Program-made: the position numbers and the translations under genes
NCBI RefSeq assembly: GCF_900292015.1
Contig: NZ_LR130759.1
Location: 248,001-312,000, forward strand
Origin: Mycobacterium basiliense
Lineage (GTDB): Bacteria > Actinomycetota > Actinomycetes > Mycobacteriales > Mycobacteriaceae
Length of the DNA: 64,000 nucleotides
Reading direction: 5' to 3'
The notes under the pieces: model-generated
The model's database searches: none
The model's input: the letters and a program-made list of their open reading frames with translations, nothing else
What the model was told of the DNA's origin: nothing
In this document: one piece after another, positions 49,904 through 58,339 of the stretch
How positions within the stretch are numbered: position 1 is the stretch's first letter
Layout of the letters: every line of letters starts with the position of its first letter

Positions 49904-51004
49904 ATGACAGATCCGCAGACCCGCCCCACGGTGGTCGGGGTGGTGGCTGAGTCCACGCCCGACGAGCGGCGCGTTGCGCTGGTACCCAAGGCGGTCGCCT
50001 CGCTGGTGAACAGTGGTGTGGCTGTCGTGGTCGAGGCCGGCGCAGGTGAGCAGGCGCTGCTTCCCGACGATCTCTACACCGATGCCGGTGCCACCATCGG
50101 TGATGCGTGGGCTGCTGACATCGTGGTCAAAGTAGCGCCGCCGACCAAAGACGAGGTCAGCCGGTTGCGTAGCGGGCAGACGCTGATCGGCTTCCTCGCA
50201 CCGCGCAATGCCGACAACGCGATCGGTGCGCTCAAGCAAGCGGGTGTACAGGCGTTCGCGCTTGAGGCGATCCCGCGCATCTCCCGCGCTCAAGTGATGG
50301 ACGCGTTGTCGTCGCAGGCCAACGTGTCGGGTTACAAGGCAGTGCTGCTGGCGGCGTCGGAGTCGACCCGGTTCTTCCCGATGTTGACCACCGCGGCGGG
50401 CACGGTGAAGCCGGCCACCGTATTGGTGCTCGGCGTCGGTGTGGCCGGGTTGCAGGCATTGGCCACGGCCAAGCGCCTGGGGGCCCGCACCACCGGTTAT
50501 GACGTACGGCCCGAGGTCGCCGATCAGGTGCGCTCGGTGGGCGCGCAGTGGCTGGATGTGGGAATCTCGGCTGCCGGCGAGGGTGGCTATGCCCGGGAGC
50601 TCACCGACGAGGAACGCGCGCAGCAGCAGAAGGCGCTGGAAAAGGCGATCAGCGGTTTCGACGTCGTGATCACCACCGCGCTGGTGCCGGGCCGCCCCGC
50701 CCCCAAGCTGGTGACCGCCACCGCGGTCGAGGCGATGAAGCCCGGCAGCGTGGTGGTGGACCTGGCGGGAGAAACCGGCGGAAACTGCGAACTCACCGAA
50801 CCCGGCCGGACGGTGGTCAAGCATGATGTCACCATCGCCTCGCCGCTGAACCTGCCCGCGACCATGCCCGAGCACGCCAGCGAGCTCTATAGCAAGAACA
50901 TCACCGCGCTGCTGGACCTGTTGATCAAGGACGGCGCGCTGGCCCCCGACTTTGACGATGAAGTCATCGCGGAATCGTGTGTGACTCGCGGGGAGGATTC
51001 CTGA
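49904..51004 (+). CDS. pntAa: NAD(P) transhydrogenase alpha subunit, NAD-binding part PntAa
   Basis: The 366-residue subunit binds NAD(H) and forms domain I of proton-translocating transhydrogenase. Rossmann-like motifs are visible in VLGVGVAGLQALATAKRLGA (about 178-198) and VVDLAGETGGNCE. ATG at 49904 is chosen over the frame from 49880. Its stop overlaps pntAb by one base. Matches Rv0155. Confidence 0.95.
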   Translation: MTDPQTRPTVVGVVAESTPDERRVALVPKAVASLVNSGVAVVVEAGAGEQALLPDDLYTDAGATIGDAWAADIVVKVAPPTKDEVSRLRSGQTLIGFLAPRNADNAIGALKQAGVQAFALEAIPRISRAQVMDALSSQANVSGYKAVLLAASESTRFFPMLTTAAGTVKPATVLVLGVGVAGLQALATAKRLGARTTGYDVRPEVADQVRSVGAQWLDVGISAAGEGGYARELTDEERAQQQKALEKAISGFDVVITTALVPGRPAPKLVTATAVEAMKPGSVVVDLAGETGGNCELTEPGRTVVKHDVTIASPLNLPATMPEHASELYSKNITALLDLLIKDGALAPDFDDEVIAESCVTRGEDS

Positions 51005-51351
51005 TGTACGACGAACTTTTGGCCAATCTGGCGATCCTGGTGCTGTCCGGATTCGTCGGGTTCGCGGTGATTTCCAAGGTGCCCAACACGCTGCACACCC
51101 CGCTGATGTCGGGCACCAACGCCATTCACGGCATCGTGGTGCTCGGCGCGCTGGTGGTGTTCGGCACGGTGGAGCATCCCTCGCTGGCCATCCAAATCAT
51201 CCTGTTCGTCGCGGTAGTGTTCGGCACTCTGAACGTCATCGGCGGGTTTATCGTCACCGACCGGATGTTGGGCATGTTCAAGGGCAAGAAAAAGGCTCGG
51301 GAATTGGCGCCCGCCCAAGCCGACCAGACGGAGGAGCCGGCGGCCAAATGA
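51004..51351 (+). CDS. pntAb: NAD(P) transhydrogenase alpha subunit, membrane part PntAb
   Basis: The 115-residue subunit has three or four hydrophobic segments and a basic, charged C-terminus (FKGKKKARELAP). It forms part of the proton channel of the transhydrogenase. The ATG overlaps the pntAa stop by one base, and its own stop overlaps pntB by four bases. Matches Rv0156. Confidence 0.94.
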   Translation: MYDELLANLAILVLSGFVGFAVISKVPNTLHTPLMSGTNAIHGIVVLGALVVFGTVEHPSLAIQIILFVAVVFGTLNVIGGFIVTDRMLGMFKGKKKARELAPAQADQTEEPAAK

Positions 51352-52772
51352 ACTACCTGGTGATCGGTCTTTATATCCTCGCGTTCTCCCTCTTCATCTA
51401 CGGCTTGATGGGCTTGACCGGGCCCAAGACCGCGGTGCGCGGCAACCTGATCGCCGCGGTGGGTATGACCATCGCCGTGGCGGCCACCCTGGTCATGATC
51501 AGACATACCAGCCAATGGGCACTCATCATCGCCGGCCTGGTGGTGGGTGTGGTACTCGGCGTGCCGCCGGCGCGGTTGACCAAGATGACCGCCATGCCCC
51601 AACTGGTGGCGTTCTTCAACGGCGTCGGCGGCGGGACGGTGGCGCTGATCGCCCTTTCGGAGTTCATCGAGACCAGCGGCTTTTCCGCGTTTCAGCATGG
51701 TGAGTCACCGACCGTCCACATCGTGGTGGCGTCCTTGTTCGCCGCGATCATTGGATCGATCTCGTTCTGGGGTTCGATCATTGCGTTCGGCAAACTGCAG
51801 GAGATCATCTCCGGATCGCCGATCGGCTTCGGCAAGGCTCAACAGCCGATCAACCTGCTGCTGCTAGCGGGGGCCGTGGCCGCCGCGGTGGTCATCGGCC
51901 TAGACGCGCACCCCGGCTCCGGCGGGGTGTCGCTGTGGTGGATGATCGGCCTGCTCGCCGCGGCGGGAGTGCTCGGCCTGATGGTGGTGCTGCCGATCGG
52001 TGGCGCCGACATGCCGGTCGTTATTTCGCTGCTGAACGCCATGACCGGCCTGTCGGCCGCGGCCGCGGGTCTGGCGTTGAACAACACCGCCATGATCGTC
52101 GCTGGCATGATCGTCGGCGCGTCGGGTTCGATCCTGACCAACCTGATGGCCAAGGCGATGAACCGGTCCATACCGGCGATCGTCGCGGGTGGCTTCGGCG
52201 GCGGCGGGGTGGCCCCCAGCGGCGATGGCGGCGGCGACAAGCACGTCAAGGCCACGTCGGCCGCCGATGCCGCGATCCAGATGGCCTACGCCAATCAGGT
52301 GATCGTGGTGCCCGGTTACGGCCTGGCCGTCGCGCAAGCCCAGCACGCGGTCAAGGACATGGCGTCGCTGCTGGAGGACAAGGGTGTGGCGGTCAAGTAC
52401 GCCATTCACCCGGTCGCCGGCCGGATGCCCGGCCACATGAACGTGCTGCTGGCCGAGGCCGAGGTCGACTACGACGCGATGAAGGACATGGACGACATCA
52501 ACGACGAGTTCGCCCGCACTGACGTTGCGATCGTCATCGGCGCCAACGATGTCACCAACCCGGCGGCGCGCAACGATTCCTCCAGTCCGATTTACGGCAT
52601 GCCGATCCTCAACGTCGATAAGGCCAAGTCGGTGATTGTGCTCAAGCGGTCGATGAATTCCGGGTTCGCTGGTATCGACAACCCGCTGTTCTACGGCGAG
52701 GGGACAACAATGCTGTTCGGGGATGCGAAGAAATCGGTGACCGAGGTCGCCGAGGAACTGAAGGCTTTGTAG
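51348..52772 (+). CDS. pntB: NAD(P) transhydrogenase beta subunit PntB
   Basis: The 474-residue subunit has about nine membrane segments in its first 275 residues and a C-terminal NADP(H)-binding domain beginning near QVIVVPGYGLAVAQAQHAVKDMASLLEDKG, with GRMPGHMNVLLAEAEV and IGANDVTNPAAR motifs. It completes the operon pntAa-pntAb-pntB, which uses the proton gradient to make NADPH. Matches Rv0157. Confidence 0.95.
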   Translation: MNYLVIGLYILAFSLFIYGLMGLTGPKTAVRGNLIAAVGMTIAVAATLVMIRHTSQWALIIAGLVVGVVLGVPPARLTKMTAMPQLVAFFNGVGGGTVALIALSEFIETSGFSAFQHGESPTVHIVVASLFAAIIGSISFWGSIIAFGKLQEIISGSPIGFGKAQQPINLLLLAGAVAAAVVIGLDAHPGSGGVSLWWMIGLLAAAGVLGLMVVLPIGGADMPVVISLLNAMTGLSAAAAGLALNNTAMIVAGMIVGASGSILTNLMAKAMNRSIPAIVAGGFGGGGVAPSGDGGGDKHVKATSAADAAIQMAYANQVIVVPGYGLAVAQAQHAVKDMASLLEDKGVAVKYAIHPVAGRMPGHMNVLLAEAEVDYDAMKDMDDINDEFARTDVAIVIGANDVTNPAARNDSSSPIYGMPILNVDKAKSVIVLKRSMNSGFAGIDNPLFYGEGTTMLFGDAKKSVTEVAEELKAL

Positions 52773-52780
52773 CCGGCGGC

Positions 52781-52906
52781 TCAGACCGGCGGGTAGGCGG
52801 GCGGCGGGTAGCCGTTGCCGTCTTCGACCCCGCGCAGACCCCACGTGAGATACCGGAAGAAGAACTCGATTTCGTCGCTTCCGTCGTAGTCAGGACTCGG
52901 ATCCAT
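52781..52906 (-). CDS. Small acidic protein of 41 residues (Rv0157A-like)
   Basis: The 41-residue reading frame has an acidic N-terminus (MDPSPDYDGSDEIEFFFRYL), a central WGLRGVEDGN and a proline-rich tail PPPAYPPV. Its ATG at 52906 is preceded by GGTGGAG, and it lies convergent to pntB, eight bases beyond its stop. H37Rv has a small gene annotated at this place (Rv0157A). It is too short for a 60-residue cutoff and so easily missed. Function is unknown. Confidence 0.65.
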   Translation of the reverse strand: MDPSPDYDGSDEIEFFFRYLTWGLRGVEDGNGYPPPAYPPV

Positions 52907-52991
52907 TACTCCACCTCTCGACTCGCGACTGTTCCGTTAGGCAGTCTAGCTGGATCCGCGCCGGTGCGACAGGCGCTGGCGGCCTTGCCTA

Positions 52992-53007
52992 AACTGGCCA
53001 ACCAGTT
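52992..53007. promoter_or_regulatory. Inverted repeat AACTGG-CCAA-CCAGTT, candidate operator of the Rv0158-like regulator
   Basis: Perfect six-base arms flank a four-base spacer 63 bases upstream of the TetR start codon, next to the AT-rich sequence TTGATTGATAATTAG. It also lies upstream of the divergent small gene at 52781-52906, so it could serve both. Suggests autoregulation. Confidence 0.5.
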
Positions 53008-53069
53008 GATTGATAATTAGCGTTGGCCGGGGCCGCCTACCCCTGCCTCAGTGACGATAGCGAGTACAG

Positions 53070-53693
53070 ATGCCATCCGAGAACGGACTCACGCGCCGTG
53101 AGGAGTTGCTGGCCGTGGCTACCAAGCTGTTCGCGGCCCGGGGCTATCACGGCACTCGGATGGATGACGTTGCCGATGTGATTGGGCTGAACAAGGCGAC
53201 CGTCTACCACTACTACGCCAGCAAGTCGTTGATCCTGTTCGACATCTACCGCCAGGCCGCCGAAGGAACCCTGGGCGCCCTGCATGCCGAGCCGTCGTGG
53301 ACGGCACGCGAAGCGCTCTATCAGTACACCGTGCGGCTGCTCACCGGGATCGCCGGCAATCCCGAGCGGGCCGCCGTGTATTTCCAGGAGCAGCCATATA
53401 TCACCGAGTGGTTCACCGCCGAACAGGTCGCCGAGGTCCGCGAAAAGGAAGCCCAGGTCTACGAGCATGTGCACGGCCTCATCGACCGCGGCATTGCCAG
53501 CGGCGAGTTCTATGAGTGCGACTCGCACGTGGTGGCCCTCGGCTACATCGGGATGACGCTGGGAAGCTACCGCTGGTTGCGCCCGCACGGGCGGCGCACG
53601 GCCACGGAAATCGCGGCGGAGTTCAGCACCGCGTTGCTGCGTGGGCTCATCCGGGACGAGACGATTCGTGAGCAATCTCCCCTGGGGCCCTGA
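53070..53693 (+). CDS. TetR-family regulator (Rv0158-like)
   Basis: The 207-residue protein has a TetR helix-turn-helix with KLFAARGYHGTRMDDVADVIGLNKATVYHYYASKSLILFDIY (about 18-60), typical of KstR2/FadR-like lipid regulators, and a C-terminal ligand domain. The ATG is at 53070. A perfect dyad lies upstream (52992-53007). Its targets are unknown. Confidence 0.9.
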   Translation: MPSENGLTRREELLAVATKLFAARGYHGTRMDDVADVIGLNKATVYHYYASKSLILFDIYRQAAEGTLGALHAEPSWTAREALYQYTVRLLTGIAGNPERAAVYFQEQPYITEWFTAEQVAEVREKEAQVYEHVHGLIDRGIASGEFYECDSHVVALGYIGMTLGSYRWLRPHGRRTATEIAAEFSTALLRGLIRDETIREQSPLGP

Positions 53694-53870
53694 ATTTCGG
53701 CCACGCCCCGGCGCCGTTACCTAAGGTCCAATACGCAAATCCACAGGTCGGTGGCCCGGTTTCGGTCACGTTGGTGACCGCCGTCGCCAACACGTCGGGG
53801 GTTGTGATCAGCCACAAGGTTTCGCCGTCCTGTTGACCCGGGCCGCCCGCGGCTCACGACGGGAAAGGAC

Positions 53871-55367
53871 TCACGGGAAGACTGGGGGCGGGATCAAATG
53901 AAGTATGTCCCCCAGACCGCCACTCAACAACGACAGCAACGTCACACTCGGCTGACCGAGGTAGAGATTGAGTCCGGGATTGACGGAGGGGACCCACGGA
54001 TAGACATCCGGGAACCATTCGGGGCCCCACAATCCGGCCTCCACCCCGATTTCCACCGCGGCGCCGTAGGGGGCCTGCAGGCTCCCCAAGGCCAGGTAGT
54101 AGCTGACAGCGAACGGGTTGGGGATCGAGAAGAACCCGGCAGGAGTGGGAATATCCGCGTAGTTCAGGCCGGGTCCGTAGTCGGCGTAGCCCAGGTCCAC
54201 CAGCACGCGCAGCTGCGGCTGGATCAGGTCGGCGAGCGGTGGACCTGCGTAGGGGATGTCGCGGATCGGCTGGACCAGCGGCAGGTCCTGGGTCAGCAGC
54301 ATGTAGTACTGGGTGTTGCCGGTGTAGCCGGGCGAGGTCGGCAGCGGTACCGCGTTCGCGATTTGATCGGGGGTAAGGGTGGGATACGTGTTGTGCACGT
54401 AGAAGTACCCCATGATGGCGTTGATGTCCGACAGGATGTGCAGCGGGTATCGCGGGGCGTTGGCGATGCCGTCGTACTGGGCGGTGTAGATCGTGTGCGC
54501 GTATGGCGCGTCCGGCGGCGTGGCGCCATTAAACGGCACGTCGAGGAACGGGATGTAGAAGCCGGGGAAGCGGGAGAGCAGTCCGCCCTCGGGCGTGTTG
54601 GGGTTGCCGATCGTGACAAACGAAATGTCGCCCGCATTGGGTGAACCCGCGGCGATCAGCGCGTTGATTTCGTTGTTGACGATGGTGGCGCTCTGCGAGT
54701 AGCCCAAGGCGATGACCTGGTTCCCGGCGGCCAGCTGGGTGTTGATGGCGTTATGGAGCGCCGTCACGCCCTGCGTGACGGACTGGTTGAAAGTCAGATT
54801 GCCCAGTTGGGGGGTGACCGGCCAGAACTGCTCCGGTGTGGGCATGGCCGTCGGGATTGCCCCGGGAAAGAGCTGCTGAATGTAGTTGTTGTTGATCAGG
54901 TCGAGGTAGAGCGGGTCGGGATCGGGGTTGCCGGTGCCGCCCATGATCAGCGCGATTTGGGTCGCCGCCGCGGCAGGGGTAACCGACAGGGCGGCGGATC
55001 CAGCGGTTCCGGTCGGCGTCAATAACGACTGAAACGGCGAAGTGGCGCTGCCCAGCGCGTGGGATACGCCGGATACGAAGGCCGCATTTGCGGCCTCGGC
55101 CTGCGCGTAGGCACCGGCCGCAGCGGCCAGCGCCTTGGTGAACTCGTTGTGGAATGCGGCGGCTTGCCTGACAGCCGCCTGGTAGTCCTGGCCGAAAGCG
55201 CCGAACAGCTTCGCGATCGCCGCCGACACCTCGTCCTCGGCCGCAGCCAGTAGGCCGGTAGTAGGGCCTGCCGCGGTCGCATTGGCGGCGTTGATCGCCG
55301 ATGCGATCCCGTCCACCTCCGTGGCGGCCGTCGCCAGCATGTCAGGGAAAGTAACTACGTAGGACAT
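53871..55367 (-). CDS. PE-family protein with PE-PPE hydrolase domain (PE3/PE4-like)
   Basis: The 498-residue protein has a PE domain with the ESX motif YxxxE (Tyr87-Glu91, YAQAE), and a PE-PPE hydrolase domain with nucleophile motif GYSQS at Ser224. It ends with a short C-terminus (LIPPPVFP). The size is closer to PE4 (Rv0160c) than PE3, but I cannot decide which. H37Rv has two such genes in tandem, and only one is here. The ATG at 55367 follows AAGGACGGGG. Confidence 0.9.
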   Translation of the reverse strand: MSYVVTFPDMLATAATEVDGIASAINAANATAAGPTTGLLAAAEDEVSAAIAKLFGAFGQDYQAAVRQAAAFHNEFTKALAAAAGAYAQAEAANAAFVSGVSHALGSATSPFQSLLTPTGTAGSAALSVTPAAAATQIALIMGGTGNPDPDPLYLDLINNNYIQQLFPGAIPTAMPTPEQFWPVTPQLGNLTFNQSVTQGVTALHNAINTQLAAGNQVIALGYSQSATIVNNEINALIAAGSPNAGDISFVTIGNPNTPEGGLLSRFPGFYIPFLDVPFNGATPPDAPYAHTIYTAQYDGIANAPRYPLHILSDINAIMGYFYVHNTYPTLTPDQIANAVPLPTSPGYTGNTQYYMLLTQDLPLVQPIRDIPYAGPPLADLIQPQLRVLVDLGYADYGPGLNYADIPTPAGFFSIPNPFAVSYYLALGSLQAPYGAAVEIGVEAGLWGPEWFPDVYPWVPSVNPGLNLYLGQPSVTLLSLLSGGLGDILHLIPPPVFP

Positions 55368-55487
55368 CTCCCCGTCCTTCATAAACCGGGGCCGCTTACG
55401 GTCAAACCTGCACCGACCTGGGACCGCGGGTATTAGGTATTTATGAGAGTAGAGCGGTCCCAGCGGGACGTCCGGCGATTGATCAAT

Positions 55488-56393
55488 TCAGCCCGCACTA
55501 CCTGTCAAGTGCTTGTCGAAAAAGCCGACTTGATCGGCAACGACGCGCTCGAACGCGGCGCCCAGGTAGATGGCGAAGTGGCCCTCGGGATACATCGCGA
55601 CTTCGCCGTGCGGAGCCTTGCTCGCGTAGCGCAGGGTTGGGCCGGCCGGGGCCACCGAGTCGGTTTCGCACACGCAGAACAGGATTGGGCAGCCGACCTT
55701 GGCGGCGCTGCGCCCCGGCCGGTAAGCCATCACCTTGATCCCAATGCGCGCGGCGACCTCGTTGCGCAGCTGCGCGCCCGGTGGCACCAGCTTCAGGTAG
55801 CCGAGATACGCGTCTGGTGCGGTCATCAACGCGACCTCGCCGGGCTTGCCGGCGGTGGGAATCATCAGCGGAGGCCTGCCCAGCCAGGAGCCGGCAAGGT
55901 CATGCAGCGCTCGTGCGGTCACCCGCGCCGCGGTGCTTGGCGCGATCGCCCGAACGGAGGCGATGCCGTCGGTAAACGGGCATTGGGCTACGACGGCGGC
56001 GATGCCCGGGATCCGGGCCGCCGTGGCAATCACGTGTCCGCCCGAAAAAGACGTGCCCCACAGGCCGATTCGGTTTGGGTCGATGCCGTCCAGTCTCCGT
56101 GCATATGCCACCGCGGCCGCCCAGTCCGCGAGCTGCAGGCCCACGTCCAGCAATTGGCGCGGCCGCCCCTCGCTGTCGCCGAAGTTGCGGTAGTCGAACA
56201 CCAAGCAGGCATAGCCGGACGCGCTGAATCGTTCCGCGTAGGCGTCCAGTCGCATCGTGCGCACCGCGCCCAGCCCGTGCGCCATGACCAGCAGTGGCAC
56301 GTCGCTGCCGTCGCCGCCGGGTGCAGGCCGGTAGAGCCACCCGCTGATCCGGCTGTCGCCGGAGGTAAACCAGACATCCTCGCGCTGTGCCAC
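55488..56393 (-). CDS. Alpha/beta hydrolase (dienelactone hydrolase/Xaa-Pro peptidase-like fold)
   Basis: The 301-residue hydrolase has the oxyanion motif MAHGLGAVR, the nucleophile elbow GLWGTSFSGGH (Ser at about 116), an acid in CETDSVAP and the His in YPEGHFAIYLG. The substrate is unknown. GGGAGG stands six bases before the GTG. It is divergent from the dehydrogenase gene at 56495, with 101 bases between. Confidence 0.9.
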   Translation of the reverse strand: MAQREDVWFTSGDSRISGWLYRPAPGGDGSDVPLLVMAHGLGAVRTMRLDAYAERFSASGYACLVFDYRNFGDSEGRPRQLLDVGLQLADWAAAVAYARRLDGIDPNRIGLWGTSFSGGHVIATAARIPGIAAVVAQCPFTDGIASVRAIAPSTAARVTARALHDLAGSWLGRPPLMIPTAGKPGEVALMTAPDAYLGYLKLVPPGAQLRNEVAARIGIKVMAYRPGRSAAKVGCPILFCVCETDSVAPAGPTLRYASKAPHGEVAMYPEGHFAIYLGAAFERVVADQVGFFDKHLTGSAG

Positions 56394-56494
56394 GGCGCGC
56401 CTCCCGTCAAGATCGCGTGCTGCCCTGACCTGAAAGAAAATTATGGACTACTGTCTAGAAAAATTGCACTGTTGCACTCAGGCGGAGGACACCC

Positions 56495-57577
56495 ATGGCC
56501 ATCCGAGTCGCTCACGTCGGCACCGGAAACGTCGGCCGACTGGCCCTGACCGAGCTCGTCACCAATCCACAGTTCGAGCTGACGGGGTTGTGTGTCTCCA
56601 CTCCCGAGAAGGTCGGCAAAGATGCCGGCGATCTCGCCGGAACTGGCGTGACCACCGGCATCGCGGCGCTCAGCGAGCTGGACGCCGTGCTGGCCACCGG
56701 GCCCGAATGCGTGGTGTACTGCGCCATGGGTGACACTCGGTTGCCCGAGGCGATGGCGGACGTCATGCGCATTCTGGCTTCCGGCGTCAATGTCGTCGGA
56801 TCCTCGCCCGGACTCCTGCAGTACCCATGGGGTGTCATGCCCGACAAGTACATTGCCCGAGTGGAAGATGCTGCCCGGCAGGGAAATTCGAGCATATTCA
56901 TCAACGGTGTGGACCCGGGATTCATCAACGACCTGATCCCATTCGCCCTGGCGGGCACCTGCCAGCGCATCGAGCAGGTGCGCTGCCTGGAGATCGCCGA
57001 CTACGCGTCCTACAACGGCTCCGAGGTCATGCACTACATGGGGTTCGGCAGGCCGCTGGACGAGGTGCCGATGCTGCTGCAGCCGGGCGTGCTCGGCATC
57101 GCCTGGGGCACGGCGATCCGTGCATTGGCCGCGGGCCTGGGCATCAAGGTCGACGAGATCACTGAGTCGTATGAGCGGGCACCGGCGCCAGATGACTTCG
57201 ACATTGCGGTGGGCCGCGTTAGGCAGGGCACGCTGGCGGCGCTGCGGTTCGAGATTTGCGGCCTGGTCAACGGCCACCCGGCGATAGTGATCGAACACAT
57301 CACCCGGTTGCGTCCCGACCTGCGGCCCGACTGGCCGCAACCGGCACAGGGCGGCGGTTCGTATCGGATCGAGATCACCGGCGAGCCGTCCTACGCCGTG
57401 GACATCGTTCCGAGCAGCCGCAAGGGCGATCACAACCACGCGGCGATCGTCGGCGCCGCGGGCCGCATCGTCAATGCCATTCCGGCGGTGATTGCGGCCC
57501 CGCCGGGCATCAGGACCACACTGGATCTGCCGCTAGTCACCGGTACCGGGCTCTACGCGCCCATCGTGGCCATCTAA
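56495..57577 (+). CDS. NAD(P)-dependent dehydrogenase of the dihydrodipicolinate-reductase-like group
   Basis: The 360-residue protein has an N-terminal Rossmann motif VAHVGTGNVGRLALTEL and a C-terminal domain as in NAD(P)H-dependent amine or amino-acid dehydrogenases of the 2,4-diaminopentanoate type. This class is abundant in mycobacteria and its substrates are not known. AGGCGGAGGA lies before the ATG. The SDR gene follows after 19 bases. Confidence 0.85.
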   Translation: MAIRVAHVGTGNVGRLALTELVTNPQFELTGLCVSTPEKVGKDAGDLAGTGVTTGIAALSELDAVLATGPECVVYCAMGDTRLPEAMADVMRILASGVNVVGSSPGLLQYPWGVMPDKYIARVEDAARQGNSSIFINGVDPGFINDLIPFALAGTCQRIEQVRCLEIADYASYNGSEVMHYMGFGRPLDEVPMLLQPGVLGIAWGTAIRALAAGLGIKVDEITESYERAPAPDDFDIAVGRVRQGTLAALRFEICGLVNGHPAIVIEHITRLRPDLRPDWPQPAQGGGSYRIEITGEPSYAVDIVPSSRKGDHNHAAIVGAAGRIVNAIPAVIAAPPGIRTTLDLPLVTGTGLYAPIVAI

Positions 57578-57596
57578 TCGAAAGGATTTCGACTTC

Positions 57597-58337
57597 ATGG
57601 GACGCGTTGACGGAAAAGTTGCACTCATCAGCGGCGGTGCCCGGGGGATGGGCGCCTCGCATGCGCGGCTGCTGGTCGAGGAGGGTGCCAAGGTGGTGAT
57701 CGGTGACGTCCTCGACGACGAGGGCAAGGCGCTCGCCGCCGAAATCGGTGCGGCCGCACGCTACGTCCACCTCGATGTCACCCAGCCCGACCAGTGGGAC
57801 GCCGCGGTGGCGACGGCCACCGGCGAATTCGGCAAGCTGGACGTGCTGGTCAACAATGCTGGCATCGTGGCGCTCGGCCAACTGAAGAATTTCGATCTCG
57901 ATAAGTGGCAGAAGGTGATTGACGTCAATCTGACCGGCACCTTCCTGGGCATGCGGGCGGCGGTCGAGGCGATGACGGCAGCTGGTGGCGGCTCGATTAT
58001 CAATGTGTCGTCGATCGAGGGGCTGCGGGGTGCACCGGCCGTGCATCCCTATGTCGCCTCGAAGTGGGGGGTGCGTGGCTTGGCAAAGTCGGCGGCCCTG
58101 GAGCTGGCGCCGTCGAACATCCGGGTCAACTCGATTCATCCCGGTTTCATCCGCACGCCGATGACCGCCAAGTTGCCCGAGGACATGGTCACCGTCCCGC
58201 TGGGTCGCCCGGGTGAATCGAGGGAAGTGTCGACGTTCGTGGTGTTCTTGGCCAGCGATGAATCGTCGTATTCGACCGGCAGTGAGTTCGTGATGGACGG
58301 TGGGTTGGTGACCGACGTTCCGCACAAACAGTTCTGA
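57597..58337 (+). CDS. Short-chain dehydrogenase, FabG3/20-beta-hydroxysteroid dehydrogenase-like
   Basis: The 246-residue SDR has SGGARGMG at 12-19, NNAG near 84-87, the catalytic Ser of NVSSIEG, and YVASK (Tyr-Lys). It resembles mycobacterial Rv2002-like steroid or ketoacyl reductases. It sits in an operon between a dehydrogenase and an FAD oxidase. AAAGGA precedes the ATG. Confidence 0.92.
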   Translation: MGRVDGKVALISGGARGMGASHARLLVEEGAKVVIGDVLDDEGKALAAEIGAAARYVHLDVTQPDQWDAAVATATGEFGKLDVLVNNAGIVALGQLKNFDLDKWQKVIDVNLTGTFLGMRAAVEAMTAAGGGSIINVSSIEGLRGAPAVHPYVASKWGVRGLAKSAALELAPSNIRVNSIHPGFIRTPMTAKLPEDMVTVPLGRPGESREVSTFVVFLASDESSYSTGSEFVMDGGLVTDVPHKQF

Positions 58338-58339
58338 CG

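Noticed and set aside
53694..53870. An open stretch after the Rv0158-like gene with protein-like composition, ending at a TGA near 53836
   Set aside because: It lacks a plausible start codon and ribosome site, and is only about 46 codons long.
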